A stretch of DNA of 64,000 bases from Vibrio sp. 99-70-13A1. Its GTDB lineage: Bacteria; Pseudomonadota; Gammaproteobacteria; Enterobacterales; Vibrionaceae. Where the stretch lies: assembly GCF_013114625.1 (NCBI RefSeq), contig NZ_VTXD01000003.1, positions 186,001 to 250,000 of the forward strand, written 5' to 3'. Below, piece after piece: positions 52,619 through 59,937 of this stretch. Positions within the stretch are counted from its first letter, which is position 1. The number at the start of each line of letters is the position of its first letter. Both the position numbers and the translations under genes were made by a program. The notes beneath the pieces were generated by a model. That model searched no databases. It had not been told where the DNA came from and was given only the letters and a program-made list of their open reading frames with translations.

Positions 52619-52996
52619 ATGTTAATTACGTTTAGCTGTAAGTCGCACTCTAATGTCACCATGTTTGGTGATGTTGGGCTGCAATTGATTAAATTACTTG
52701 GTCATAGTGGCGATATTCCAGGAGCGTTAGATGCGTCTTCTATTCCTGATGCGCTTGCTCGTTTACGCGCGGCAATAGAAGCAGAAAAGCGCCTTGAAGC
52801 GGAACGCAAACAATCTACGGGCTATGACGACATCGACGATGATCTGAACGCAGACGATTTAAACGAAGGTGATAGCTACACTGATGTGCCTGTGAATATT
52901 GCTAATCGAGCTTTTCCATTACTAGAGTTGCTAGAGTCTGCTGTAAAAGAAGAATGCGAAGTGATGTGGGAAGATTCAAGTAATAAAAGCTTCTAA
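52619..52996 (+). CDS. DUF1840 family protein
   Basis: A 125-residue protein with the DUF1840 pattern: MLITFSCKSHSNVTMFGDVGLQLIKLLGHSG at the start, then DALARLRAAIEAEKR, an acidic linker (about 68-90) and AFPLLELLESAVKEECEVMWE at the end. Function unknown. It follows the large phosphatase-like gene after 31 bases and may share its transcript. Confidence 0.88.
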   Translation: MLITFSCKSHSNVTMFGDVGLQLIKLLGHSGDIPGALDASSIPDALARLRAAIEAEKRLEAERKQSTGYDDIDDDLNADDLNEGDSYTDVPVNIANRAFPLLELLESAVKEECEVMWEDSSNKSF

Positions 52997-53037
52997 TTAG
53001 TTAACGCTAAAATACTTGAAACAGAATCAATACCTAC

Positions 53038-53099
53038 AAAAAGAGCCAGTGTTAGGCGAAGTCTATCTAAGACATAGGCTTGCTTACACTGGCTCTTTT
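53038..53099. terminator. Long bidirectional terminator
   Basis: AAAAGAGCCAGTGT pairs with ACACTGGCTCTTTT (53086-53099) around a 33-base loop that can itself fold; A-run and T-run flank it. It separates the convergent DUF1840 and trhO genes. Confidence 0.8.
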
Positions 53100-53177
53100 A
53101 GGTTGTCTTTTCTTTTTTTTGAGCGGTAACTTAGCTAGAAAAGCTTATTCAGCGGCTGAGCAATAGCAACTCAGTAC

Positions 53178-54161
53178 TTATTTTTTAGCAGAGCGTTGTT
53201 GCTCTTTTAACGCTAGCTTTTCTTTCTTACGTTGCTCAATAAGCTGCGCTGCAGCACCACCAACGTGGGTTTCGCCACGTTCATTAGACAGTTGAACTTG
53301 CTTCTCACGCTCGCGGAAACGCGCTTTTTGTTCATCACTGTGCTTATCAATACATTTAGGGCAGCTAACGCCTTTTTCAAAATGAACTGACTGCATATCT
53401 TCTGCGGTAATCGGTAAGCGGCATGCGTTACATACATCGTATCCACTTTTCTCTAATTGATGGTTAACCGCAACACGGCCATCAAAGACATAGCAATCAC
53501 CTTCCCACATGCTTTCTTCTTCAGGCACTTCTTCTAAGTACTTTAGAATGCCGCCTTCAAGGTGGTAAACCTCATCAAAACCTTGCTCTTTCATGTAGGC
53601 AGTCGATTTTTCACAACGAATACCACCGGTACAAAACATCGCGACTTTTTTATGCTTAGCAGGGTCTAAGTTATCAGCAACATATTGTGGGAATTCACGG
53701 AAGGTTTCCGTATTTGGGTTAACGGCATTTTTGAATGTACCGATATCAACTTCGTAATCATTACGTGTATCAACAAGAAGTACTTCAGGATCTGAAATTA
53801 AGTCATTCCATTCATTTGGTTTGACGTAAGTGCCAACAACGTTAAGAGGGTCGATACCTTCAACGCCCATGGTTACGATCTCTTTCTTAAGCTTAACCTT
53901 GGTACGGTTGAATGGTTGTTCTTCGTTGAACGACTCTTTGTAAACAACATCAGCCAAGCGAGAGTCTTGTTTGAACCATTGAAGAAGGGCGTCGATAGAT
54001 TCGCGCTTACCCGCAACTGTGCCGTTGATGCCTTCGCTCGCAAGTAACAAAGTACCGCGGATTTGGTTAGCTTCTAAAACGTCAGTTAGTGGCTGGCGAA
54101 TTTCTTGGTAATCATCAAGTGCTACGAATTTATACAGAGCACATACAACATATTGAGACAT
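53178..54161 (-). CDS. trhO: tRNA uridine-34 hydroxylase TrhO (YceA), rhodanese family
   Basis: A 327-residue protein with an N-terminal ferredoxin-like domain (about 1-95) and a rhodanese domain (about 115-220) whose catalytic Cys is in [12 protein letters not shown] zinc-finger-like tail has CNAC and CPKC. E. coli TrhO forms 5-hydroxyuridine at tRNA wobble position 34 using oxygen. The start at 54161 (MSQYVV) follows AAAGGAAA; the frame extends 19 codons further without homology. Confidence 0.92.
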   Translation of the reverse strand: MSQYVVCALYKFVALDDYQEIRQPLTDVLEANQIRGTLLLASEGINGTVAGKRESIDALLQWFKQDSRLADVVYKESFNEEQPFNRTKVKLKKEIVTMGVEGIDPLNVVGTYVKPNEWNDLISDPEVLLVDTRNDYEVDIGTFKNAVNPNTETFREFPQYVADNLDPAKHKKVAMFCTGGIRCEKSTAYMKEQGFDEVYHLEGGILKYLEEVPEEESMWEGDCYVFDGRVAVNHQLEKSGYDVCNACRLPITAEDMQSVHFEKGVSCPKCIDKHSDEQKARFREREKQVQLSNERGETHVGGAAAQLIEQRKKEKLALKEQQRSAKK

Positions 54162-54497
54162 GGTTTTTCCTTTCTGCGAGCTGGAACGTAAATCCAGAGC
54201 GTTGCCTTTTATGATCAAAGCTCAGTTGGTGAGCTTAGCTAAACTTAAACTTAAACGTAAACTTGGCTTTGTCATGTTGGCTAATTAAAATCCGCCGCAG
54301 TATAACCAAGGCAATGTAAGACAAAAACCAACTAACTGAAGGGTTATTTATCATTACTATAAGTGTGGGTTAATGATTGCAGGAGCTGGTTTTTGATACA
54401 GAACGGCTGACCAAAGAGAGCCTGAATAATATCAAACCTGCCAAAATAGTGATTGGCAGGTTGTAGCAAGCTGATGCTTGGAGTTGCGATGTTTAAT
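54162..54497. other. Interval upstream of trhO
   Basis: 336 bases holding the trhO promoter region, a short hexamer repeat (AAACTT-like, four units at 54241-54264) and a hairpin at 54435-54462. Confidence 0.55.
54435..54462 (-). terminator. Hairpin behind the MarR-GNAT gene
   Basis: AACCTGCCAA (54435-54444) pairs with TTGGCAGGTT (54453-54462), ten base pairs, 36 bases past the stop; the T-tract is weak. Confidence 0.6.
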
Positions 54498-55412
54498 CTA
54501 CAGGTGATTAGGCAGCGTAAATTCTTGTCCTTCTGTTACGTCATTAAACTGAGTTTGGGTAAGGCGCATTGGTGTGACTGGCATTCCGTAGAAATCGAAT
54601 TTATCTCCCTGCACTTCTCCGCCGAGTGTTTTGACGATGTTGACTGTTGTATCGCGAGCTTCGATGTAGATCTCATTTGTTTCTTGCAGGATTTGCGCTA
54701 ATGAGTATCGAGCTAAGGCTTTCTCTATTCCTAGACCGCGGAACCGGTTGTCGACAACAAAACGCCCCCAGTGCCATTCGCTTTCCTGTTCCCAAGCTGC
54801 CACTGCACCCAATACGTATTCCCCTGATCGGGCTAGCCACCACTTTTGGTTGATATCGGCAGACAGAGGAATGAGGCTCTCAGGAATATTTTGTTCATCC
54901 GCAAAGGTATCTTGGATCAGTGAATCTATCTCAGCGCGATACACAGGTGTACACGCTTCGATCTGTATTCTGGCTCTGTTGTGAGTGGCGTTTTTACGAA
55001 AAGCACTTAATCGTAATGCTCGCAGTCCATCAATCACATTTTTCGTATCTTCTGGATTCATCAAGCTTAGCAGTTGAGACAGCTCATTATTGGCTGAATC
55101 ATCGGCTTCTTCTAGTCGCTTTAATCCCATCTCTCTCAGTGAAAACAGCTTCTGGCGTTTATCAGTTTCACTTGGTGAGGTCTCGATATAGAGCTTTTCT
55201 ACCAGAGAATTGAGCGTTCTACTCAGTGATGCTTTTTCGACACTGAGTTGAATGCTGAGCTCAGAAAAAGGAGTAGGTCCGTTCTTACGAAGATAAGTAA
55301 GAAGGTGGACTTGTGTCAGAGATAACCCCGAATTGAGGCAGTTCTTATCCAATAGCCCAAGCTCGCGAACGAGATAACGTAACTCGCTTCTGATCTGCAT
55401 AACTGATGACAT
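54498..55412 (-). CDS. MarR regulator fused to GNAT acetyltransferase
   Basis: A 304-residue two-domain protein: a MarR winged helix (about 10-140, with HLLTYLRKNGPTPFSELSIQL and SLSRTLNSLVEKLYIE) and a C-terminal GNAT domain (about 150-255) with RFVVDNRFRGLGIEKAL as the acetyl-CoA loop. The acceptor is unknown. The start at 55412 (MSSVMQ) has GGAG seven bases before it. Three overlapping or nearby palindromes upstream are probable operators, so it likely represses itself. Confidence 0.85.
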   Translation of the reverse strand: MSSVMQIRSELRYLVRELGLLDKNCLNSGLSLTQVHLLTYLRKNGPTPFSELSIQLSVEKASLSRTLNSLVEKLYIETSPSETDKRQKLFSLREMGLKRLEEADDSANNELSQLLSLMNPEDTKNVIDGLRALRLSAFRKNATHNRARIQIEACTPVYRAEIDSLIQDTFADEQNIPESLIPLSADINQKWWLARSGEYVLGAVAAWEQESEWHWGRFVVDNRFRGLGIEKALARYSLAQILQETNEIYIEARDTTVNIVKTLGGEVQGDKFDFYGMPVTPMRLTQTQFNDVTEGQEFTLPNHL

Positions 55413-55433
55413 ACACACTCCATAGAAATATAC

Positions 55434-55495
55434 GTTGATAGTGTCAACAATAATCCTAAAGACCGTTTAATGTCAACAATGTTGATACTATCAAC
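55434..55495. promoter_or_regulatory. Palindromic operators of the MarR-GNAT gene
   Basis: GTTGATAGTGTCAAC (55434-55448), TCAACAATGTTGA (55473-55485) and GTTGATACTATCAAC (55481-55495) are inverted repeats sharing a GTTGA/TCAAC half-site, just upstream of the regulator start. Confidence 0.65.
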
Positions 55496-55507
55496 AAATG
55501 TACAGTT

Positions 55508-55750
55508 CTATTTGTTCACCGGTTCCAACAACACCTTAGTCACGAACAGTCGAACTGTTGGGGCAACCACAGCCAATAATAATAAGGCTGATGGAAGCAT
55601 TTGACCGACAGCGGTTAGCCAAGCATCAAAAAACACGCCGCCTTGTGGTAAGTTTTTAGCAACCATAATGGCAGGCATGCTGAGTAGCATGGTTGGCAGT
55701 ACCATAGAAACCATAAGTGGGTATTGGAATTTACGTGGTAATTTTTTCAT
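55508..55750 (-). CDS. DUF2798 family small membrane protein
   Basis: An 80-residue protein with two membrane helices (about 12-30 and 45-65) and the DUF2798 pattern: RKFQYPLMVSMVLPTMLLSMPAIM and FFDAWLTAVGQMLPSALLLLAVVAPTVR. Function unknown. The start at 55750 (MKKLPRKF) follows CGGAGCAC. It is divergent from the LysR gene, a common layout for DUF2798 genes and their regulators, and lies upstream of the MarR-GNAT gene on the same strand. Confidence 0.8.
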   Translation of the reverse strand: MKKLPRKFQYPLMVSMVLPTMLLSMPAIMVAKNLPQGGVFFDAWLTAVGQMLPSALLLLAVVAPTVRLFVTKVLLEPVNK

Positions 55751-55840
55751 GATGTGCTCCGATTGACTCATTGATGGCACTATTCTAATCTCGGTAGTAA
55801 CAATCAAAAATAGACAGATTTGAATCTGAATCGTGCATAT

Positions 55841-56764
55841 ATGAAAGCTAAAGATATCTCCAATCTATACCTGTTTTGCCAGTCTGTTGAGTGTGGTGGT
55901 TTTGCCGCGGCAAGCCTGCAAACCCATGTGTCTGCACCAACCTTATCTAGAGCCGTGGCTCACCTTGAAGATAAACTGGGTGAAAAGCTGGTGCACCGCA
56001 ATGCTAAGCAGTTCCAGTTGACGACGGCGGGTGATGAGTATTATCAACGCTTTGCTTCGCTTTTTTCTCAGCTTGATCATGAGTGGACTCAGCTATCCAA
56101 TAGCCAGCCTGTGCTAACCGGTGAGATTCGTGTGTCTTGCCCAGAACCGTTCGCGGATTATTTTCTACAGAAGCTCGCGATTGAGTTTATGGAGATGCAC
56201 CCAGAGGTGAATATCTCGATTCATTTCAGCGCAGGCACAGAACGCTTCTTTGATGAGCAGATCGATTTGGCCTTGGTGACCAGCCCTCCGCATGCCACAC
56301 ACCTTATCCAACGTCAGTTGTTTGAGTCTCCATTGGTGTTAGCGGCTTCTCCAAGTTATATCGAGAAAAATGGTACGCCAAACAGTGCTGAAGCGTTGGT
56401 TTCACATCGCTTGTTGTCTGGAAATAACATGCCTTATTGGGATTTGAAGCAGCAAGGTAAAACCATTCGTGTGCCTTACCAACCTAAGTATTCGGTCAGC
56501 AGTTTAAGGCTCAACATTGAGGCGACTTTATTAGGGGCAGGAATATGCTTGATGCCAAAATCGTCATTTGAGCGCTTTGCATCGCAAGATAAATTGGTGC
56601 AGGTGTTGCCAGACGTGGAATGCCCAACAGGCAAAGCATTTATGCTGTGGGCGGATAGAAAGCTGATAGCAAGCCGAGTGGTGGCGTTTAGGGATATGAT
56701 TTTTGAGAGGTTTGAAAATTCTTCTGAGTTTTTGGCATCGATTAATGATGACAGAAACGAATAA
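55841..56764 (+). CDS. LysR family transcriptional regulator
   Basis: A 307-residue LysR regulator: winged helix at about 3-60 (LFCQSVECGGFAAASLQTHVSAPTLSRAVAHLE) and effector domain from about 90. The start at 55841 (MKAKDISN) is the first ATG; the longer frame begins at TTG. The effector is unknown. Its divergent neighbour, the DUF2798 membrane protein, is the most likely target. Confidence 0.88.
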   Translation: MKAKDISNLYLFCQSVECGGFAAASLQTHVSAPTLSRAVAHLEDKLGEKLVHRNAKQFQLTTAGDEYYQRFASLFSQLDHEWTQLSNSQPVLTGEIRVSCPEPFADYFLQKLAIEFMEMHPEVNISIHFSAGTERFFDEQIDLALVTSPPHATHLIQRQLFESPLVLAASPSYIEKNGTPNSAEALVSHRLLSGNNMPYWDLKQQGKTIRVPYQPKYSVSSLRLNIEATLLGAGICLMPKSSFERFASQDKLVQVLPDVECPTGKAFMLWADRKLIASRVVAFRDMIFERFENSSEFLASINDDRNE

Positions 56765-56784
56765 CGCCAGACTAAGCTGGCGTT
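56763..56784. terminator. Hairpin behind the LysR gene
   Basis: AACGCCAG pairs with CTGGCGTT at the LysR stop codon; no T-run follows, so its effect is uncertain. Confidence 0.4.
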
Positions 56785-56886
56785 GAGGTTTGAACTATTC
56801 CGATAGCTCTATTTGTTCTTGTGGTACAGGTAAGCATTGAGCCAAGCTAAACCAAGGATGACCAGCGTCATTACTGGCGGTTTCGA

Positions 56887-57330
56887 TTACAGTGGTAGCA
56901 CCTCTGCAGGCACGCTTGGCAAAAGGTGAACGTATACCGCAACCACCATGATAGCCGTAGTCAGCAGTGTTGAAGCGAGCATCGCCTTGTTACGTAATTC
57001 GGTGTTCAGCTTGCGTCCGCCAATCATAACCACTAACAACAACACACCTGCCGTCATCTCACCTAACTGACCTGCCCAGCGAGAAAGCGTTGGGAAAGGA
57101 AGCTCGCTAAACGCAATCTGCTTCGCAAACATGGTTGTGAACGGGTCAAAGAACTTTACGGTGCCTGCCATCAAAAGGAATGCACCCAGTAAGCCAGTCA
57201 GAATTTTTTGTGCTTTCAGAGACAGCGCATCACTTGAGTTGTATGAGCGAAATAGGAAAAAGCCGGTGATTAAAAACATCGATCCGATTAACGTAAGCTC
57301 AAGAATCAGTTGTTGTGTACTCATAGTCAT
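56887..57330 (-). CDS. DoxX-like membrane protein
   Basis: A 147-residue protein with four membrane helices (about 8-27, 42-60, 90-105 and 118-140). The order, with LMAGTVKFFDP in the second span and LGEMTAGVLLLVVMIG in the third, resembles the DoxX/DoxD-like family. Family roles vary and none can be assigned here. It is encoded alone between a LysR regulator and an aminotransferase. Confidence 0.65.
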   Translation of the reverse strand: MTMSTQQLILELTLIGSMFLITGFFLFRSYNSSDALSLKAQKILTGLLGAFLLMAGTVKFFDPFTTMFAKQIAFSELPFPTLSRWAGQLGEMTAGVLLLVVMIGGRKLNTELRNKAMLASTLLTTAIMVVAVYVHLLPSVPAEVLPL

Positions 57331-57431
57331 AACCTTTCAGTGATAAGTGGTGTCGTCGTTTGATGTGCTTATCTTATGCAGGTTCTTAGCATTCAAAAAT
57401 AGACAATGTTGAACGTGATGAATGCATATTT

Positions 57432-57463
57432 GAAAGATTGAAAGATTGAAAGATTGAAAGATT
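57432..57463. repeat. Tandem octamer repeat, GAAAGATT x 4
   Basis: Four exact copies downstream of the aminotransferase terminator; the minus strand is G-free. Confidence 0.9.
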
Positions 57464-57483
57464 AAGCTGTGAAGGTGCCAAAC

Positions 57484-57515
57484 AAAAAAGCCCTGCTGTA
57501 AAAATACAGCAGGGC
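57484..57515 (-). terminator. Terminator of the aminotransferase gene
   Basis: GCCCTGCTGTA (57490-57500) pairs with TACAGCAGGGC (57505-57515), followed on the minus strand by T6, 46 bases past the stop. Confidence 0.85.
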
Positions 57516-57561
57516 CATATAGTAGGACCTTGATATTGAATCTGTCTTACTTAATCAGAAG

Positions 57562-58710
57562 TTACGCTTGGTTAAGTACTTCCGATAAGCGTTTCACCGC
57601 TTCGGTCAATTCTTCTGGATTGGCGTTAGTGAAGTTCAAGCGCAGTGCAGCTTTTGCTTCATCAGCCTTTGGATAGAATACTGGGCTTGGCACCACCGCC
57701 ACGCCATTAGAGAGTAGAGTTTTAGCCAGTTCGAAGGTATCGCACTCTGGGGTTTCAACCCAAATGAACATCCCGCCGTCTACTGTTTTCAGTACACAGT
57801 CTGCAGGCAGTTGTTTTTCTAGTTCTGAAAACAGCACTTCATAACGAGACTTGTACAGCGTGCGAATGTTTTCCATGTGCAGGTTGAAATCTTCATGTTT
57901 CAGAAGACCAACGAGCAGCGCTTGCATTGGCACACTTGAGTGTAAATCTGCGCCTTGCTTCACCTTGATCAGTGGTTCAAGGTAGCTGCATTTACCTGTT
58001 ACGGCGCCAATGCGTAAACCTGGCGATGCAATTTTAGAGAATGAACGAAGAACGATAGAGTTATCAGGGCAGAACGAAGAAACCATTGGTAATTCTGCGC
58101 CTGTGAAACGTAGCTCACGGTATGGCGCATCTTCAATGAATGCCACGTTGTATTTGATACAAAGCTCAGCCACTTTTTGACGAGTTTCTGTTGTCCAACA
58201 TACGCCTGTTGGGTTATGGAAATCTGGCACCGCATAGAACATCTTTGGAGATTGCTGTGCAAAGCAGGTTTCTAGTTCGTCTAGGTTAGGGCCAAATTCA
58301 GTTTGAGACACAGTCACAATGTTCGCTTGAACCAAACCAAACACTTGCATCGCACCCAAGTAGCTTGGCGCTTCCATTACAACCACATCATTCGGATCAA
58401 CATACGCACGAGCAATCAAATCCAAACCTTGTTGAGAACCGGTACAGATCATCGCCGTATGACTCTCTGGCAATTGGTAGCTTTGCGTAAGGTGGTCAAG
58501 TAATGGGCCGTAACCCGCCGTCGAGCCGTATTGGAAAACTTCAGGCATGTTCGCTAGGTTTTCTAGCGTTGGCTTCATTAACTCGATAGGGAATGTTTTC
58601 TCATCCGGTAAGCCGCCGGCTAATGAAATCACATTGGGATCGCTTGCGGCTGCGAGGATCTCTCGAATATATGAAGATTGGATCTGTTGTAATGACTGTG
58701 CGATTTCCAT
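57562..58710 (-). CDS. PLP-dependent aminotransferase, class I/II (aminoadipate-type)
   Basis: A 382-residue fold-type I aminotransferase. The PLP lysine is in SFSKIASPGLRIG, and ISLAGGLPDEKTFP, CTGSQQGLDLI and PDFHNPTGVCW are family blocks, closest to 2-aminoadipate/branched-chain aminotransferases that lack a GntR regulator domain. Substrate uncertain. The start at 58710 (MEIAQSLQQIQ) fits the family; the frame extends 33 codons upstream. It is divergent from an AraC-GyrI regulator that may control it. Confidence 0.88.
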   Translation of the reverse strand: MEIAQSLQQIQSSYIREILAAASDPNVISLAGGLPDEKTFPIELMKPTLENLANMPEVFQYGSTAGYGPLLDHLTQSYQLPESHTAMICTGSQQGLDLIARAYVDPNDVVVMEAPSYLGAMQVFGLVQANIVTVSQTEFGPNLDELETCFAQQSPKMFYAVPDFHNPTGVCWTTETRQKVAELCIKYNVAFIEDAPYRELRFTGAELPMVSSFCPDNSIVLRSFSKIASPGLRIGAVTGKCSYLEPLIKVKQGADLHSSVPMQALLVGLLKHEDFNLHMENIRTLYKSRYEVLFSELEKQLPADCVLKTVDGGMFIWVETPECDTFELAKTLLSNGVAVVPSPVFYPKADEAKAALRLNFTNANPEELTEAVKRLSEVLNQA

Positions 58711-58780
58711 GTGTTGTGTCTCGTTGTTATTCGTTTTTATTTTATCGCTTGATATTACACGGCAATTGTAAAAACAGGCG

Positions 58781-58816
58781 TGTCCGTTTATGCTTACAAA
58801 CATGTCCACTTATGCT
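58781..58816 (+). promoter_or_regulatory. Direct repeat, likely AraC-type operator
   Basis: TGTCCGTTTATGCT (58781-58794) and TGTCCACTTATGCT (58803-58816) are repeated 22 bases apart, two helical turns, between the divergent aminotransferase and AraC genes. Confidence 0.6.
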
Positions 58817-58825
58817 ATTTGAACG

Positions 58826-59695
58826 ATGTCACGACAACACATATCCCGAATCAATGATGTTCTGTTCCATATTCATCAAGACATCAGCCAACCTTTGTCG
58901 GCAAAAGCGCTTTCTGAGATTGCAGCTTATTCCGAGCAACACTTTCATCGCACGTTCAAAAGTGTGGTTGGGGAGTCGTTACATCAGTACATTCGACGCA
59001 CTCGAATGGAGTATGCGGCCAATCAATTGATGTTCGATACCACGTCGTCAGTGGTAGAGATTGCCAGCAAGTGTGGCTTTAGTTCGGTGTCTTCGTTTAG
59101 CAGAGCCTTTAAAGCGACCTTTAACATGTCGCCAGGTGAATGGCGGAAACACGACTTACAGATCGCAGAAAAACCTTATTTGAAAGATCCTGAAGTAGCA
59201 GCGGGCTACTTGAATGTCGCGCAGCGAGTGTTACCCGAACCGAAGATCGTTGAAACACCGGAGCGCATGGCGGCTTATGTTCGACACACTGGATACAATC
59301 GTTCTATTCGTAATGCGTGGTTGATATTGAAAGCGTGGGCTAATTCTGAGCAGCGTGACTTCTCAAGCCAATTTGGTTTGCATCACTCAAACCCTGCTTG
59401 GGTTGAAATGGATCAGTGTCGTTATGTCGCATGTATCGCGATTGATAAGCCGATTAAGTATCGCAGCGTAGTGAACCAGATGGTGATTCCGGGCGGCTTA
59501 CACGCTGTGTTTCGACTTAATGGTCGTTATGGTGAGCTGCTACCGCAGATCAGTATGGTATTAGAAAAGTGGCTACCTCAGTCAGGTTTCAAGCAGCGAT
59601 CAACACCAGCTTATGTGCACTATTATCAGAATCACTTTCTTAATAGTGAAGAAGTCTTTGAGCTCGATTTTTATCTACCTGTGAGTTTTTACTAA
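58826..59695 (+). CDS. AraC regulator with GyrI-like effector domain
   Basis: A 289-residue protein with an N-terminal AraC DNA-binding domain (about 8-108, two helix-turn-helix units: SAKALSEIAAYSEQHFHRTFK and VVEIASKCGFSSVSSFSRAFK) and a C-terminal GyrI-like small-molecule-binding domain (about 130-289). This order is like E. coli Rob/MarA-type fusions. The ligand is unknown. A direct repeat in the shared upstream region suggests control of itself and the divergent aminotransferase. Confidence 0.9.
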   Translation: MSRQHISRINDVLFHIHQDISQPLSAKALSEIAAYSEQHFHRTFKSVVGESLHQYIRRTRMEYAANQLMFDTTSSVVEIASKCGFSSVSSFSRAFKATFNMSPGEWRKHDLQIAEKPYLKDPEVAAGYLNVAQRVLPEPKIVETPERMAAYVRHTGYNRSIRNAWLILKAWANSEQRDFSSQFGLHHSNPAWVEMDQCRYVACIAIDKPIKYRSVVNQMVIPGGLHAVFRLNGRYGELLPQISMVLEKWLPQSGFKQRSTPAYVHYYQNHFLNSEEVFELDFYLPVSFY

Positions 59696-59747
59696 CTGAT
59701 TTTTAGCCATCAATTTGGGCTTAGTGATAGAAACACTACTCATCAAT

Positions 59748-59790
59748 AGTTGTTCATTAATCACTGTTCATTAATAGCTGTCCATTAATA
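59748..59790. repeat. Imperfect repeat, TGTTCATTAAT-like
   Basis: Three imperfect units of about 15 bases (TGTTCATTAA, TGTTCATTAATAGC, TGTCCATTAATAGC) behind the AraC gene. Confidence 0.6.
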
Positions 59791-59858
59791 GCTTTGATGC
59801 TAATAACTGAGGTTCGAATAGTTAGGGTGCTTTCTTAAGTCAAACAAATCGAATAAAG

Positions 59859-59887
59859 AAATGGCAGCCTGTTTGGGCTGCCATTTT
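59859..59887. terminator. Terminator between convergent genes
   Basis: AAATGGCAGCC (59859-59869) pairs with GGCTGCCATTT (59876-59886); short T- and A-tracts flank it. It can end both the AraC and the dehydrogenase transcripts. Confidence 0.7.
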
Positions 59888-59937
59888 CGTTTCAGGATAC
59901 GAGCCATATGCTCTTGATTTGCAGTGAGAACATCGGG

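Noticed and set aside
56809-56871. 20-codon minus-strand frame behind the DoxX-like gene (MTLVILGLAWLNAYLYHKNK)
   Set aside because: It looks like a membrane helix but is too short and has no convincing ribosome site or relative.
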